Positions 38,054-47,061 of a DNA stretch of 64,000 nt are shown piece by piece (the first letter of the stretch is position 1; each line of letters opens with the position of its first letter). The notes under the pieces were generated by a model. It worked only from the letters and a program-made list of their open reading frames with translations. It ran no database searches and had not been told where the DNA came from. The DNA is taken from NCBI GenBank assembly GCA_963705275.1, contig OY970063.1, positions 558,001 through 622,000 on the forward strand, written 5' to 3'. This stretch comes from Fen-1135 sp963705275 (GTDB lineage: Bacteria; Desulfobacterota; Syntrophia; Syntrophales; UBA2185). The translations under genes and the position numbers were made by a program.

Positions 38054-39136
38054 TTATCTCTCCATGCAGCAGATGCATGGATCAATAGAGAGAACAATAA
38101 CAGGAACATCCGGCAACTGACTTCCGGGCAACATGACTAATAACGAGGGAAGATTTGCATAAGTGGGCGTTCTGATTTTCATACGCTCCAGATTGCGTGT
38201 ACCGTTTCCTTTCGCATAGTAGAAAAGCTCTCCCCTTGGAGCTTCTGTACGCATGATCGCCTCGTTGGCCGGAGGGTTTCCCTTTACCTTAGCGGCTATT
38301 TCTCCTTCGGGTAATTTATTCAGCGCTTCCATCTGCAGATCTATGGACTGGAGGAGTTCCCTCGCCCTTACCAGCGCACGGGCGTAACAGTCTCCTGCGG
38401 TTTCCACTATAGGTTCAAAGCTGAGTTCGCCGTACGCATGGTATTTGGTTAAGCGAACATCTTCGCTGACCCCGCTCGCCCGGAGCACAGGACCCACACA
38501 CCCCAACAGGAAGGCCTGCTCCTTTGTGACGACGCCGACACCCACGGTTCTGGACTTCACCGTATAGTCATTGACCACAACATTTATTAAATCTTCGCAC
38601 TCTTTGCGTATCACAGGCAATGCGTCCAGGACGACCTTCTTCTGTTCCTCAGTGATATCCCGGCGTACGCCGCCCACTATATTCACTGAGGGAATGACTC
38701 TATGTCCGGCGGTCATCTCAATGAGATCCAGCACCCGCTCCCGTATGCGCCAGAACTGCAGGAACATGCTTTCAAAACCGAAGGCGTCAGCCAGCAGCCC
38801 CAACCAGAGAAGGTGACTGTGGGCGCGCGCCATCTCCGCCCAGATCGTACGCAGGTATTTTGTCCGGGGCGATATTTCCACCGGCCACAACCTCTCCATC
38901 GCTTCGACCACAGACACGCTGTGGATGTAGCTGCAGATCCCTCAAACACGCTCACAGAGATAGATATTCTTGGCGTATTCGTTCAGTTCACATGCTTTTT
39001 CTATTCCCCGATGGGCATAGCCGATTACCGGAACCACTTCTACAACTGTTTCATCTTCATAAGAGATTCTCAATTGTACGGGTTCAGGCAGTACCGGGTG
39101 TTGCGGCCCAAAGGGTACTGTTGTACGTGTGACCAT
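38054..39136 (-). CDS. echE: Ech hydrogenase large subunit EchE with in-frame UGA (probable selenocysteine)
   Basis: NuoD-like catalytic subunit, 360 residues if UGA is read as an amino acid, matching EchE length. The frame runs from ATG 39136 (MVTRTTVPFGPQHPV) to TAA at 38054, interrupted only by UGA at 38944-38942. Context is LCERV-UGA-GICSYIHS. In the family motif R-x-C-G-x-C the UGA stands at the first Cys, a terminal Ni ligand. Both sides are in the same phase with no indel. The C-terminal motif is normal (SIDPCICCMER) and ends three residues after its last Cys, so no peptide is cleaved. A SECIS-like hairpin follows the UGA. The alternative is a nonsense change. ATG overlaps the echD stop by one base. 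Confidence 0.88.
38901..38931 (-). promoter_or_regulatory. SECIS-like hairpin downstream of the echE UGA
   Basis: In the mRNA sense, CCACAG (38924-38919) and CTGTGG (38913-38908) form a 6-base-pair upper stem closing the 5-base loop CGTGT. A 2x2 internal loop separates it from a lower stem GCTAC/GAAGC with four of five pairs. The loop begins 23 bases after the UGA, inside the 16-37-base range known for bacterial SECIS elements, and G is the second loop base, as the bacterial model requires. The region also codes for protein, so some pairing could be chance. Confidence 0.6.
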
Positions 39137-39519
39137 TAACTGTCTCCTTTCGCAGTAACCGAAGTAACCTTGTACGTTTTCAAAAGAGGTGTAGTGGGAC
39201 TGTCCTGTGCTAAAAGCAAATGGCCGCCATAGTCGATGGCGAGATCCGTCACTTTCAAACCGAACAATTCCTTCATTTCATTTTCAATAAGTACGGTGGC
39301 AAGAGTGACGCCCGAGAAACTCGGGACCTCTTCATCCTTTGCCACTTTATATCGCAGACCGTCCATAACCGTACCGGCATTACGGCTGAAGAAGTACGTC
39401 ACTTCCAGATGTTCATCCAAGTCGCTGCACACAGCGGTCACGAATTTTCCGCCGGCATCCAAAAATTTCTTGCCTTCCGCTAATAATTCGTCTTTCTTAA
39501 TCTCTCTAATATTTTCCAT
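39136..39519 (-). CDS. echD: Ech hydrogenase subunit EchD (NuoC-like)
   Basis: A 127-residue counterpart of the 30-kDa complex I subunit. The conserved segment is LATVLIENEMKELFGLKVTD followed by DYGGHLLLA. It supports the docking of large and small subunits on the cytoplasmic side. ATG 39519 follows GAGGAAGTAGGG. It starts 11 bases after echC and its stop overlaps the echE start (TAATG). Confidence 0.87.
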   Translation of the reverse strand: MENIREIKKDELLAEGKKFLDAGGKFVTAVCSDLDEHLEVTYFFSRNAGTVMDGLRYKVAKDEEVPSFSGVTLATVLIENEMKELFGLKVTDLAIDYGGHLLLAQDSPTTPLLKTYKVTSVTAKGDS

Positions 39520-39529
39520 CCCTACTTCC

Positions 39530-39952
39530 TCAAAGTTTCGCCAATTTCTGCAGGGCCATAACGACGCCGTCTATGATGGCCTCCGGCCGCACGGAGCAGC
39601 CGGGGACATATACGTCAACCGGAATAACCTTGTCTACACCGCCCAGAACATTATAGCAATTGTGGAATACACCGCCGGTAGAGGCGCACGTTCCGACACA
39701 GACGACTACCTTAGGATCGGGAACCTGCTCGTACAGATTCTTCAAGACCCTGGCTGTGCGCCTGTTAACGGGCCCCGTGATGAGAAGTATGTCAGCATGC
39801 TTCGGATTTCCCATATTAACCATACCGAATCGCTCCACGTCATAAAGAGGAGTCAGACAAGCGAGTATCTCTATGTCACAGCCATTGCAGGAACTGTTGT
39901 CAAAGTGCAGAATCCATGGCGATTTAACGCGAGACCTTTGTAGCAATCCCAT
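39530..39952 (-). CDS. echC: Ech hydrogenase small subunit EchC (NuoB-like)
   Basis: A 140-residue subunit holding the proximal [4Fe-4S] cluster next to the NiFe site. Ligands: SCNGCDIEI (two Cys), VGTCASTGG and VPGCSVRPE. Length matches EchC-type proteins without an extra C-terminal domain. ATG 39952 comes six bases after the echB stop, consistent with coupled translation. Confidence 0.92.
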   Translation of the reverse strand: MGLLQRSRVKSPWILHFDNSSCNGCDIEILACLTPLYDVERFGMVNMGNPKHADILLITGPVNRRTARVLKNLYEQVPDPKVVVCVGTCASTGGVFHNCYNVLGGVDKVIPVDVYVPGCSVRPEAIIDGVVMALQKLAKL

Positions 39953-39957
39953 AGTTC

Positions 39958-40824
39958 TTAAGATACCCCCTTACTGTAATAGATATAGGCTATATTAATT
40001 ATTCCCAGGATCAATCCCACCGACCAGCTCAAGCGAACCATCCAGCCGACAGTCATTCTCGCGGTAATATTGTCAATGAAAAGTTCCATTAGAAATGCGG
40101 CCAAAGCGATCAATATGCCCACCCACAGCGGGTTTGTCCAGAAGAGAGAGATTATTCCGAGAAGCAGGATGATCTCGTACCACTCCGCCAGATGATAGAG
40201 AGCAAAATAAGGACCTGAGTATTCGGTAGTCACGCCCTTCACAATTTCCTGATGGCCGTGGTGACATGTGGAAATATCAAAGGGCGATTTACGCATCTTT
40301 ATGGTTAATACGTAAAGAACGGCCAAGAACAACGGCCAAAGAGTGAAGAGCAAAGGCTTGTCCTGTTTGAATATTTCGCTGATGAGAAAGCTTCCGTTCT
40401 GGGCGTAAATCGCGATTGCCAGAAGAAGCAGTACGGGTTCATAGGCCAGAATCTGCATGAGTTCACGGTTCGCTCCAAAATGTGCATAGGGGGATTTCGT
40501 GCTGAAACCGCCCAAAACCAGGCAGACACCGGCAAACCCGAGGAGAAAGACGAGGAGAAGAAAATCCGATTTCATGACGAGAAAGATAAGACTCGCTATC
40601 ATGAAAACCAGGTATCCGTAGATCCAGACAAATTGCAATTTGCTTACGGCAATATGTTCTTTCCCCAAGAGCTTAATGAAATCATAAAATGGCTGAACGA
40701 TGGGAGGACCATACCGACCCTGCATGCGCGCTGTAATCTTACGGTCTATGCCAAAAAGAAGACCGCCAACGATAGGAGCACCGACTAAAGTTAAAAATAC
40801 AATCAGGAACTGTTCAATCATCAT
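39958..40824 (-). CDS. echB: Ech hydrogenase membrane subunit EchB (NuoH-like)
   Basis: About 288 residues with around eight membrane helices. It links the catalytic arm to the ion-pumping subunit. Conserved pieces include GIDRKITARMQGRYGPPIVQ and KSPFDISTCHHGHQEIVKG. The frame opens earlier (40842), but ATG 40824 overlaps the echA stop (ATGA) and is the likelier start. Second gene of the operon. Confidence 0.9.
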   Translation of the reverse strand: MMIEQFLIVFLTLVGAPIVGGLLFGIDRKITARMQGRYGPPIVQPFYDFIKLLGKEHIAVSKLQFVWIYGYLVFMIASLIFLVMKSDFLLLVFLLGFAGVCLVLGGFSTKSPYAHFGANRELMQILAYEPVLLLLAIAIYAQNGSFLISEIFKQDKPLLFTLWPLFLAVLYVLTIKMRKSPFDISTCHHGHQEIVKGVTTEYSGPYFALYHLAEWYEIILLLGIISLFWTNPLWVGILIALAAFLMELFIDNITARMTVGWMVRLSWSVGLILGIINIAYIYYSKGVS

Positions 40825-42777
40825 ATAACGATCACCCCGCATCCAATCATAATGATCAAGAGTAAGATAGCTATGCCGTTTGCCCAGGGATTTATCCTTT
40901 TTTCACCCAACGCACCCTGGTAATAAAAGCCGCCAAGTTGGAATTTAGTTTTGCGGTCCGCTTCGGCCAACCATTCATCAGTATCAGTCGCGCCGGTCTG
41001 TTCACCGCACATGTAGACGGGCCTCAGTTCCTTGGGCTTCACCCCTATCAGCAGCAGGGGCAAGAGTAAGGCAACAATCAGAATCAGGTAGAGGGGCCAC
41101 ACGGGGAAAAGACCTAAGATATCCTTCTGCACAAAGGAGGGGGTTAGTCAGTACCAGGTTGTTCAAACCGAGGGCAATAATCTGATTCCCGGAAACCACA
41201 TCGTTCGTCGCAGCAAGAAGGAAATTCTGGTAAATCGGACCGACCCCCATACCAACGACAAAAATACCGATCAAAAGAGTCCATAACGGAACAGAATAGC
41301 TCAGCGATAATTTTTCAAAAGGCCTCTCTATCTTAGGCAAGACTTGGAGGAGTCGCCCGAGCCATTTTGTCCAGAATACTATTGTGAGGGTACTCGCCAG
41401 GACGAAGAAGATTGCCGCGAGTGGAACAGTGTAGGCAGCTTCCAAGGCAATCCATTTACCCAGGAGCATGCCGAAGGGGGGAAGGAACATGGACAGTATG
41501 CCTACGCCGGTAATCAGCGTGGTAAGAGGCGCCTTGGCGGCAAGGCCTTCCATGTCTTCGATATCGCGGCTCCAGATTTGATGCTCAATCGTGCCGGCGC
41601 AGAGGAAGAGCAGTCCTTTTGATATGGCATGGAAAATGATAAGCAGAATCGCTGCGGCAATGGAAAGGGGTGTGTTAATCCCCGCGCACGCAATGATCAG
41701 TCCCAGATTGGCGATTGTGGAATATGCCAAGACCCTCTTGCCCGTCGACTGGCTGACTGCCAGTGCCGACGTGGCAAAGAAGGTGAATGCCCCGGCAATG
41801 GCAATGATGACACTCAAATATGTCCCAGCATAGACAGGAGCGAGCCTGAGAACAAGGTAGACCCCGGCTTTGACCATTGTACTGGAATGCAGCAGGGCGG
41901 AAACAGGCGTAGGCGCCACCATTGCCCCCAAAAGCCAGCTTTGAAAGGGCATCTGGGCGGCCTTGGTAAAACCGGTGTAGCAGAGCAGCGCGATCGGCAG
42001 TACGGCGAGAGGGGACTGAATGCCTCCTCCGATAATGCTCTGTACGGAAAGTGCGGATGACCCTCCCTGCGTGGCGTAAAGATAAATTATGGCCAGAATA
42101 AAGGCCGTTCCGCCTGTGGAATTCATCCATACAGCCCGCGCCGCATTGTGTATGGCCTCTTTCGTTCTATCGTGCGATATCAGCTGGAAGCTGCATAATG
42201 TGGTCACTTCCCAGAAGAAGTAAAGCCAAACTAAATTATTGGCAAACACCAGGCCGTTCATGGCGCCCAGGAACAGAACGAGCCAGAAAAGGAATCTCGA
42301 CTGTCTGGATTTCTCAATGCCGGCATGGTGCTCATGGTCATACATGTATCGTAGGGCAAAAATGCAGATGAGTGACCCGATTATGGAAATAACCATGGTC
42401 ATGACAAGGGCCAAATGATCAACGACAAAAGCAGGCGCCACTTCAATATGGGCCTTCATGACGAACTCAAAATATGCAAGCGGGAGAATCTGTGTGAGGG
42501 CGAAGATGAGGACCAGCCAGTTCCGCAATGATATGCCGACGTAAAGATAAAAGATGAGAATGGCATAGTCCAGGATGGTGATAAGCAGGCCCCAGTCAAA
42601 CCCGCCTGGCGTATACGTGAAGGGTCCTCCTATAGAGAGTAGGATGCTGTTAGCAATTAGAACTATCGCTGTTGCAATAACGATGACGTTTCGCACATAG
42701 TAATTGCGGACAGCCAGTACGAGAAATCCTGCCGCAACAGGCAGCAAGATGGCGATTGCCATCATTTGATCAGCCAA
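40821..42777 (-). CDS. echA: Ech hydrogenase antiporter-like subunit EchA (NuoL-like), one frameshift
   Basis: Ion-translocating subunit with about 14-16 membrane helices. The core antiporter segment includes GLVFANNLVWLYFFWEVTTL and SWLLGAMVAPTPVSALLHSS with TMVKAGVYLVLRLAP following. The frame shifts near 41145 in a CCCCC run; removing one C joins it to VQKDILGLFPVWPLYLILIV and yields 651 residues, the usual EchA size. The start is TTG 42777, with AAGGAGGCGGAAAA before it. First gene of the ech operon, divergent from nuoE. Confidence 0.9.
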
Positions 42778-43376
42778 TTTTCCGCCTCCTTAAAGTTGAT
42801 GTGCTGATTTTCCACGTGAAGGAACTTACGGCTATTACCTTTGAAATCCAACACATGAACGCAATTCGCCCCATCCGCGTATTGAGGAAACCATCAGGGC
42901 ATCTTGAACCAAAAAATGAAGATTATTGGCAGTCATTTTTTCTGGTGTCCTACTTTATATGTTTTTGGAAGTCAAGGAAAAAACACGGCACATAAGTGTA
43001 ACAAAAATGCAATATATCGATATCGTTTAATTTTCGGTTCTGAAAATAGTTGACAATGAATTACGCCTCATTATCTTCTGACTGCAATCTGAAATTTCCG
43101 AAGGTCAGCTTTTCTCGAATAGAAAATATGCTTCATATAAAGAATGCTTGTTTGCATTCGGAAACGAATGAGGCTTCTCCTCAAAAATATTGCAGGACCG
43201 AAGATTGGCATACAGTAAGCATTCACGTATTATTTTTCCGTTCATACCTTGCCTCGCGCCGCCATCTATTGCGTTCTCGCATATTATCGACCCACTTTCG
43301 GCTTGACTTTATTGGTTAATTCATATAGGGAGTTCCTCGTTTTGAGTGACAGACGAAGGAGGCTTATTTTAACCAA
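42778..43376. other. divergent intergenic region between ech and nuoE operons
   Basis: About 600 bases of AT-rich DNA with no gene. It must hold promoters for both operons. A sigma-70-like candidate for the plus-strand operon lies at 43050-43077. I found no convincing ech promoter. Confidence 0.5.
43050..43077 (+). promoter_or_regulatory. candidate promoter of nuoE operon
   Basis: TTGACA (43050-43055) and TATCTT (43072-43077), 16 bases apart, about 300 bases before nuoE. The long leader makes it uncertain. Confidence 0.4.
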
Positions 43377-43826
43377 ATGACAAGAGAACTACAGGACGTA
43401 CTTGGGAGCTTTGACAAGAGCCGTGACAACCTCATCCCTATTCTTCAGGCGGTGCAGGGCGAGTACGGATATCTCACCCCGGAATCCATGGAAGGCATTG
43501 CGGACTACCTCTGTATTTCTGAAAGCAGCCTTTATGGAGTTGCTACTTTCTACACCCAGTTCAAGTTCTCCAGACCGGGCGATCACAACGTGAGGGTATG
43601 CCTTGGCACGGCCTGCCATGTGAGGGGAGGATCGCGCATCATGGACGAGGTAAGCCGTCACCTTGGCATACAGGCAGGTCAGACCACGGAGAATTATAAG
43701 TTCAGCCTGGAGCGTGTCGCCTGTTTCGGATCCTGCGCACTGTCGCCGGTGGTGGTTGTAGATAAGAAGGTATACGGTAGAATGAACCCCAAAAAGATAA
43801 AGAATATATTAAAGGAATACGAATGA
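43377..43826 (+). CDS. NuoE-like [2Fe-2S] subunit
   Basis: A 149-residue thioredoxin-fold ferredoxin like NuoE, HydC or HndA. Cluster ligands: CLGTACHVRG and, about 40 residues on, CFGSCALSP. It would pass electrons between the NADH-oxidising flavin subunit and its partners. GAAGGAGGC lies 14 bases before ATG 43377. Its stop overlaps the next start (ATGA), so it is tightly coupled to the NuoF fusion. Confidence 0.92.
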   Translation: MTRELQDVLGSFDKSRDNLIPILQAVQGEYGYLTPESMEGIADYLCISESSLYGVATFYTQFKFSRPGDHNVRVCLGTACHVRGGSRIMDEVSRHLGIQAGQTTENYKFSLERVACFGSCALSPVVVVDKKVYGRMNPKKIKNILKEYE

Positions 43827-46800
43827 ATTTCGAAGCCATCAAGAAGAAGGCCCAGCAGGAATGGGAAGCTTTCAACACTTTTGAGAAACCGCGAATCCTC
43901 GTGGGAGCCGCAACATGCGGCCGCGCGGCCGGAGCACTGGAGGTCTGGGAGAAGTTCAAACGGGAACTGGCGAGCCGGTCTCTTGAGGCAAACATCGTGG
44001 AAGTCGGAGACCTCGGCCTTTGTTATGCAGAACCGTGCATCGAGATCGCAACTCCCGACGGACGCCGTGTGCTTTACGGAGGAGTCACGGAGAAGATAGT
44101 TCCTGAGCTCATCGAGGATGTAATCGTAAAACGAAACCCGCGGCCGGATCTCGCGCTGTGCACCTTCGGTCAGAAAAGAGTCGAAGGCGTCCCCACCTTT
44201 GAAGAGCTGCCCATGGCGAGTAAACAGGTCCGCGTGGTCTTGAGGAACAGCGGCATCATCGACCCCTCCAATATCTATCACTACATCGCAAGAGGTGGCT
44301 ACTCCGGCCTCAATAAGGCCCTGCAAATAGGGCCTGAAAAGGTCATCGAAGAGATCAGGAACTCCGGCCTCCGCGGTAGGGGGGGAGCCGGATTCCCGAC
44401 AGGCGTGAAGTGGGGACTGGCAAGAGGGAACAAAAGCGACGTCAAGTACATGATCTGCAACGCCGACGAGGGAGATCCCGGCGCATTCATGGACAGGGCC
44501 GCCCTGGAGAGCGACCCCCACGCTGTTCTCGAGGGACTCGCAATCGGAGCCTATGCCATCGGCGCAAGCTACGCTATTGTATATGCCCGGGCCGAGTATC
44601 CTCTGGCGATAGAACGCATCGAAGGAGCAATCCAGCAGATGGAAGAGTACGGCTTCCTCGGGAAGAATATCCTCGGGTCCGGATTCGATCTCTCCATCAA
44701 GATCAAGGAAGGCGCCGGCGCCTTTGTCTGCGGCGAAGAGACGGCACTCATGGCTTCCATCGAGGGTAAACGGGGAATGCCAAAACCGAGGCCCCCGTTC
44801 CCCGCTCAGGCCGGTCTGCATGGCCAGCCGACCAACATCAACAACGTGGAGACCCTGGCGAATGTGTCGGAGATCATGAACAGGGGCGCATCCTGGTTCT
44901 CTTCTTACGGCACGGAAAAGAGCAAGGGGACGAAGACATTTGCCCTCGCCGGAAAGATCAACCGCACCGGCCTCATCGAAGTTCCCATGGGCATCAAGCT
45001 CGGTGACATCATCTTCGATATCGGCGGCGGTATCCTGGAAGACAGACAGTTCAAGGCCGTTCAGACCGGCGGACCTTCCGGCGGCTGCATCCCTGTGAAG
45101 TACCTCGACATGCCTGTGGACTATGAAGAGCTGGCAAAGGTGGGCTCCATCATGGGTTCCGGCGGAATGATTGTCATGGATGAAGACTCCTGCATGGTCG
45201 ATATCACACGGTACTTCCTCAGTTTCACGGAGAAGGAATCATGCGGCAAGTGCACCCCTTGCCGGATGGGCACGCAGCACCTGCTTCATATCTTAACGGA
45301 GATCACGCAGGGAAGAGGCAAGCTTGAGCATCTGACCCTTCTTGAAAAAATCGGCATGACGTTGAAGAACACGTCCCTGTGCGCCCTGGGACAGACGGTC
45401 CCAAACCCCATCCTCAGCACTCTACGCTATTTCAGGGAAGAATATGTGGAGCATATCGTCGATAAGAAATGCCGGGCCGTCGTATGTGCGGCGCTTTTCA
45501 AATCACCGTGTCAGCACACGTGTCCCGCCGGGATGGACGTGCCCAAGTATATTGCCCTCATCCGGGCGGAACGCTTTGGTGACGCGTATAAGATCATGTT
45601 GAAGACAAACCCCTTCCCTTCCGTTTGCGGAAGGGTGTGCGACCATAAATGCCAGGCAAAATGCCGCAGGCGCAATCTCGATGAGCCGCTCGCAATCAAA
45701 TTCTTAAAGAGGTTCATCACCGATAATGCACCCCGGCCGCATACGGCGCTGGTGCCGGTCACCAGAAAGGAAAAGATTGCGGTGATTGGCGCGGGCCCCG
45801 CGGGACTGACGGCGGCGCGTGACCTGGCCCTCAGGGGATATAAGGTGACTGTATTTGAAGAACTCTCCGAACCGGGCGGAATGCTCCGCTGGGCCATCCC
45901 CGCTTACAGGCTTCCCAGAAATACCCTGGCCGATGAGATCAATGACAACATAAGATCCCTGGGCGTTGAAATCAAATGCAATACGCGCGTAGGCAAAGAC
46001 ATTTCCTTTGAGCAGGTAAGCAAGAATTTCGATTATATCTTCCTGGCTCCCGGGGCTCATAAGAGCCAGCCGATGGGTGTCGAGGGAGAAAACCTTAAAG
46101 GCGTCTACGGCGGCGTCGAATTTCTGAGGGACTTCAATACCGATGAAAAGGCATGGTTGAGCGGCAAGAAGACACTCGGTTCAAAGGTAGCGGTTATCGG
46201 CGGCGGCAATTCAGCCATTGATGCCGCCCGCGTGGCACTGCGTCTCGGTGCTGACGTAACCATTCTTTACAGACGTGAGAAGAAGGATATGCCGGCCGCC
46301 GAAGAAGAAATCCTCGCGGCCGAAGATGAAGGGATCAAAATTAAATTTCTTGTTATTCCCCTGAATATCTCGGGCAAAGACGGCAAAGTGAGCAGCATTA
46401 CCTGCCAGCGCACGAGGCTGACGGAGTTCGACAAGAGCGGGCGAAGGAAACCAGTGGCGATTGCGGAATCTGAATTCACCCTGAGCGTGGACACCGTCAT
46501 TGCGGCTATCGGGCAGGTTCCTGATATGACCTTCGTGCCCGCGGAGAGCGGCGTGAACGTCAACAAATGGTCAACTTTCGACCTCGCAGCAGGAAGCAAG
46601 TCCCAGACGTCCAATCCGAAGTTCTTTACCGGCGGCGATGCGCTCACAGGACCGGATACAGTGATCGGCGCTATCGCTCAAGGACACCAGGCGGCGCGTG
46701 ACATGGATGCCTATATCAGGAAGATCAACAACGAACCCGCATATGTGGAACAGCCTGATGAATTTATCGATGTGCCGCTGGTTATCGATGAAGACTCCGA

Positions 46801-46942
46801 AGAGGCGCCGCAGGCGAGGATGCCTGAGTTGCTCGCCGGCGACAGGAGAAAGAACTTCAAAGAAGTCGAGCTCGGCTACGAGAAAACAATAGCTGTGATG
46901 GAAGCTTGCCGCTGTCTCAGGTGCGATGCGGAAATTGTTTAG
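43823..46942 (+). CDS. NuoF::NfnB/GltD fusion flavoprotein
   Basis: A 1,039-residue multi-centre electron-transfer protein. Residues 1-120: thioredoxin-like ferredoxin domain, with some Cys replaced. About 130-545: NuoF, with NADH/FMN motifs GRGGAGFPTGVKWG and NADEGDPGAFMDRAAL and cluster motif ESCGKCTPCRMGT. About 560-640: Fe-S domain of GltD/NfnB type (CQHTCPAGMDVPKYI, CGRVCDHKCQAKCRR). About 650-1030: two Rossmann motifs, GAGPAGLTAARDLA for FAD and GGGNSAIDAARVALRLG for NAD(P). It ends in CRCLRCD. It could link NADH, NADPH and ferredoxin pools; direction and bifurcation are inference. Start ATG 43823 overlaps nuoE. Confidence 0.9.
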   Translation: MNFEAIKKKAQQEWEAFNTFEKPRILVGAATCGRAAGALEVWEKFKRELASRSLEANIVEVGDLGLCYAEPCIEIATPDGRRVLYGGVTEKIVPELIEDVIVKRNPRPDLALCTFGQKRVEGVPTFEELPMASKQVRVVLRNSGIIDPSNIYHYIARGGYSGLNKALQIGPEKVIEEIRNSGLRGRGGAGFPTGVKWGLARGNKSDVKYMICNADEGDPGAFMDRAALESDPHAVLEGLAIGAYAIGASYAIVYARAEYPLAIERIEGAIQQMEEYGFLGKNILGSGFDLSIKIKEGAGAFVCGEETALMASIEGKRGMPKPRPPFPAQAGLHGQPTNINNVETLANVSEIMNRGASWFSSYGTEKSKGTKTFALAGKINRTGLIEVPMGIKLGDIIFDIGGGILEDRQFKAVQTGGPSGGCIPVKYLDMPVDYEELAKVGSIMGSGGMIVMDEDSCMVDITRYFLSFTEKESCGKCTPCRMGTQHLLHILTEITQGRGKLEHLTLLEKIGMTLKNTSLCALGQTVPNPILSTLRYFREEYVEHIVDKKCRAVVCAALFKSPCQHTCPAGMDVPKYIALIRAERFGDAYKIMLKTNPFPSVCGRVCDHKCQAKCRRRNLDEPLAIKFLKRFITDNAPRPHTALVPVTRKEKIAVIGAGPAGLTAARDLALRGYKVTVFEELSEPGGMLRWAIPAYRLPRNTLADEINDNIRSLGVEIKCNTRVGKDISFEQVSKNFDYIFLAPGAHKSQPMGVEGENLKGVYGGVEFLRDFNTDEKAWLSGKKTLGSKVAVIGGGNSAIDAARVALRLGADVTILYRREKKDMPAAEEEILAAEDEGIKIKFLVIPLNISGKDGKVSSITCQRTRLTEFDKSGRRKPVAIAESEFTLSVDTVIAAIGQVPDMTFVPAESGVNVNKWSTFDLAAGSKSQTSNPKFFTGGDALTGPDTVIGAIAQGHQAARDMDAYIRKINNEPAYVEQPDEFIDVPLVIDEDSEEAPQARMPELLAGDRRKNFKEVELGYEKTIAVMEACRCLRCDAEIV

Positions 46943-47061
46943 TTGAATGAAGCCATCTATTTTCTGATGGGAAGAACTTTCCCACCCTTTGCTTACCACG
47001 TGCATGGCGACGGGAAAATAAAGGGCGGTGGAACGCCTATGAAGTAGGAGAAGAATTGAGC

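Noticed and set aside
38942..38944. echE as two separate genes or a frameshifted pseudogene
   Set aside because: The two parts are in the same phase, have no extra or missing base, and together equal the normal EchE length with all other motifs intact.
43205..43222. possible sigma-54 promoter (GG-N10-GC) before nuoE
   Set aside because: The -12 element reads AAGC rather than TTGC, so the match is too weak.
43694..44821. 375-codon minus-strand frame
   Set aside because: Antisense to nuoE and the NuoF domain, no recognisable motif and no ribosome site.
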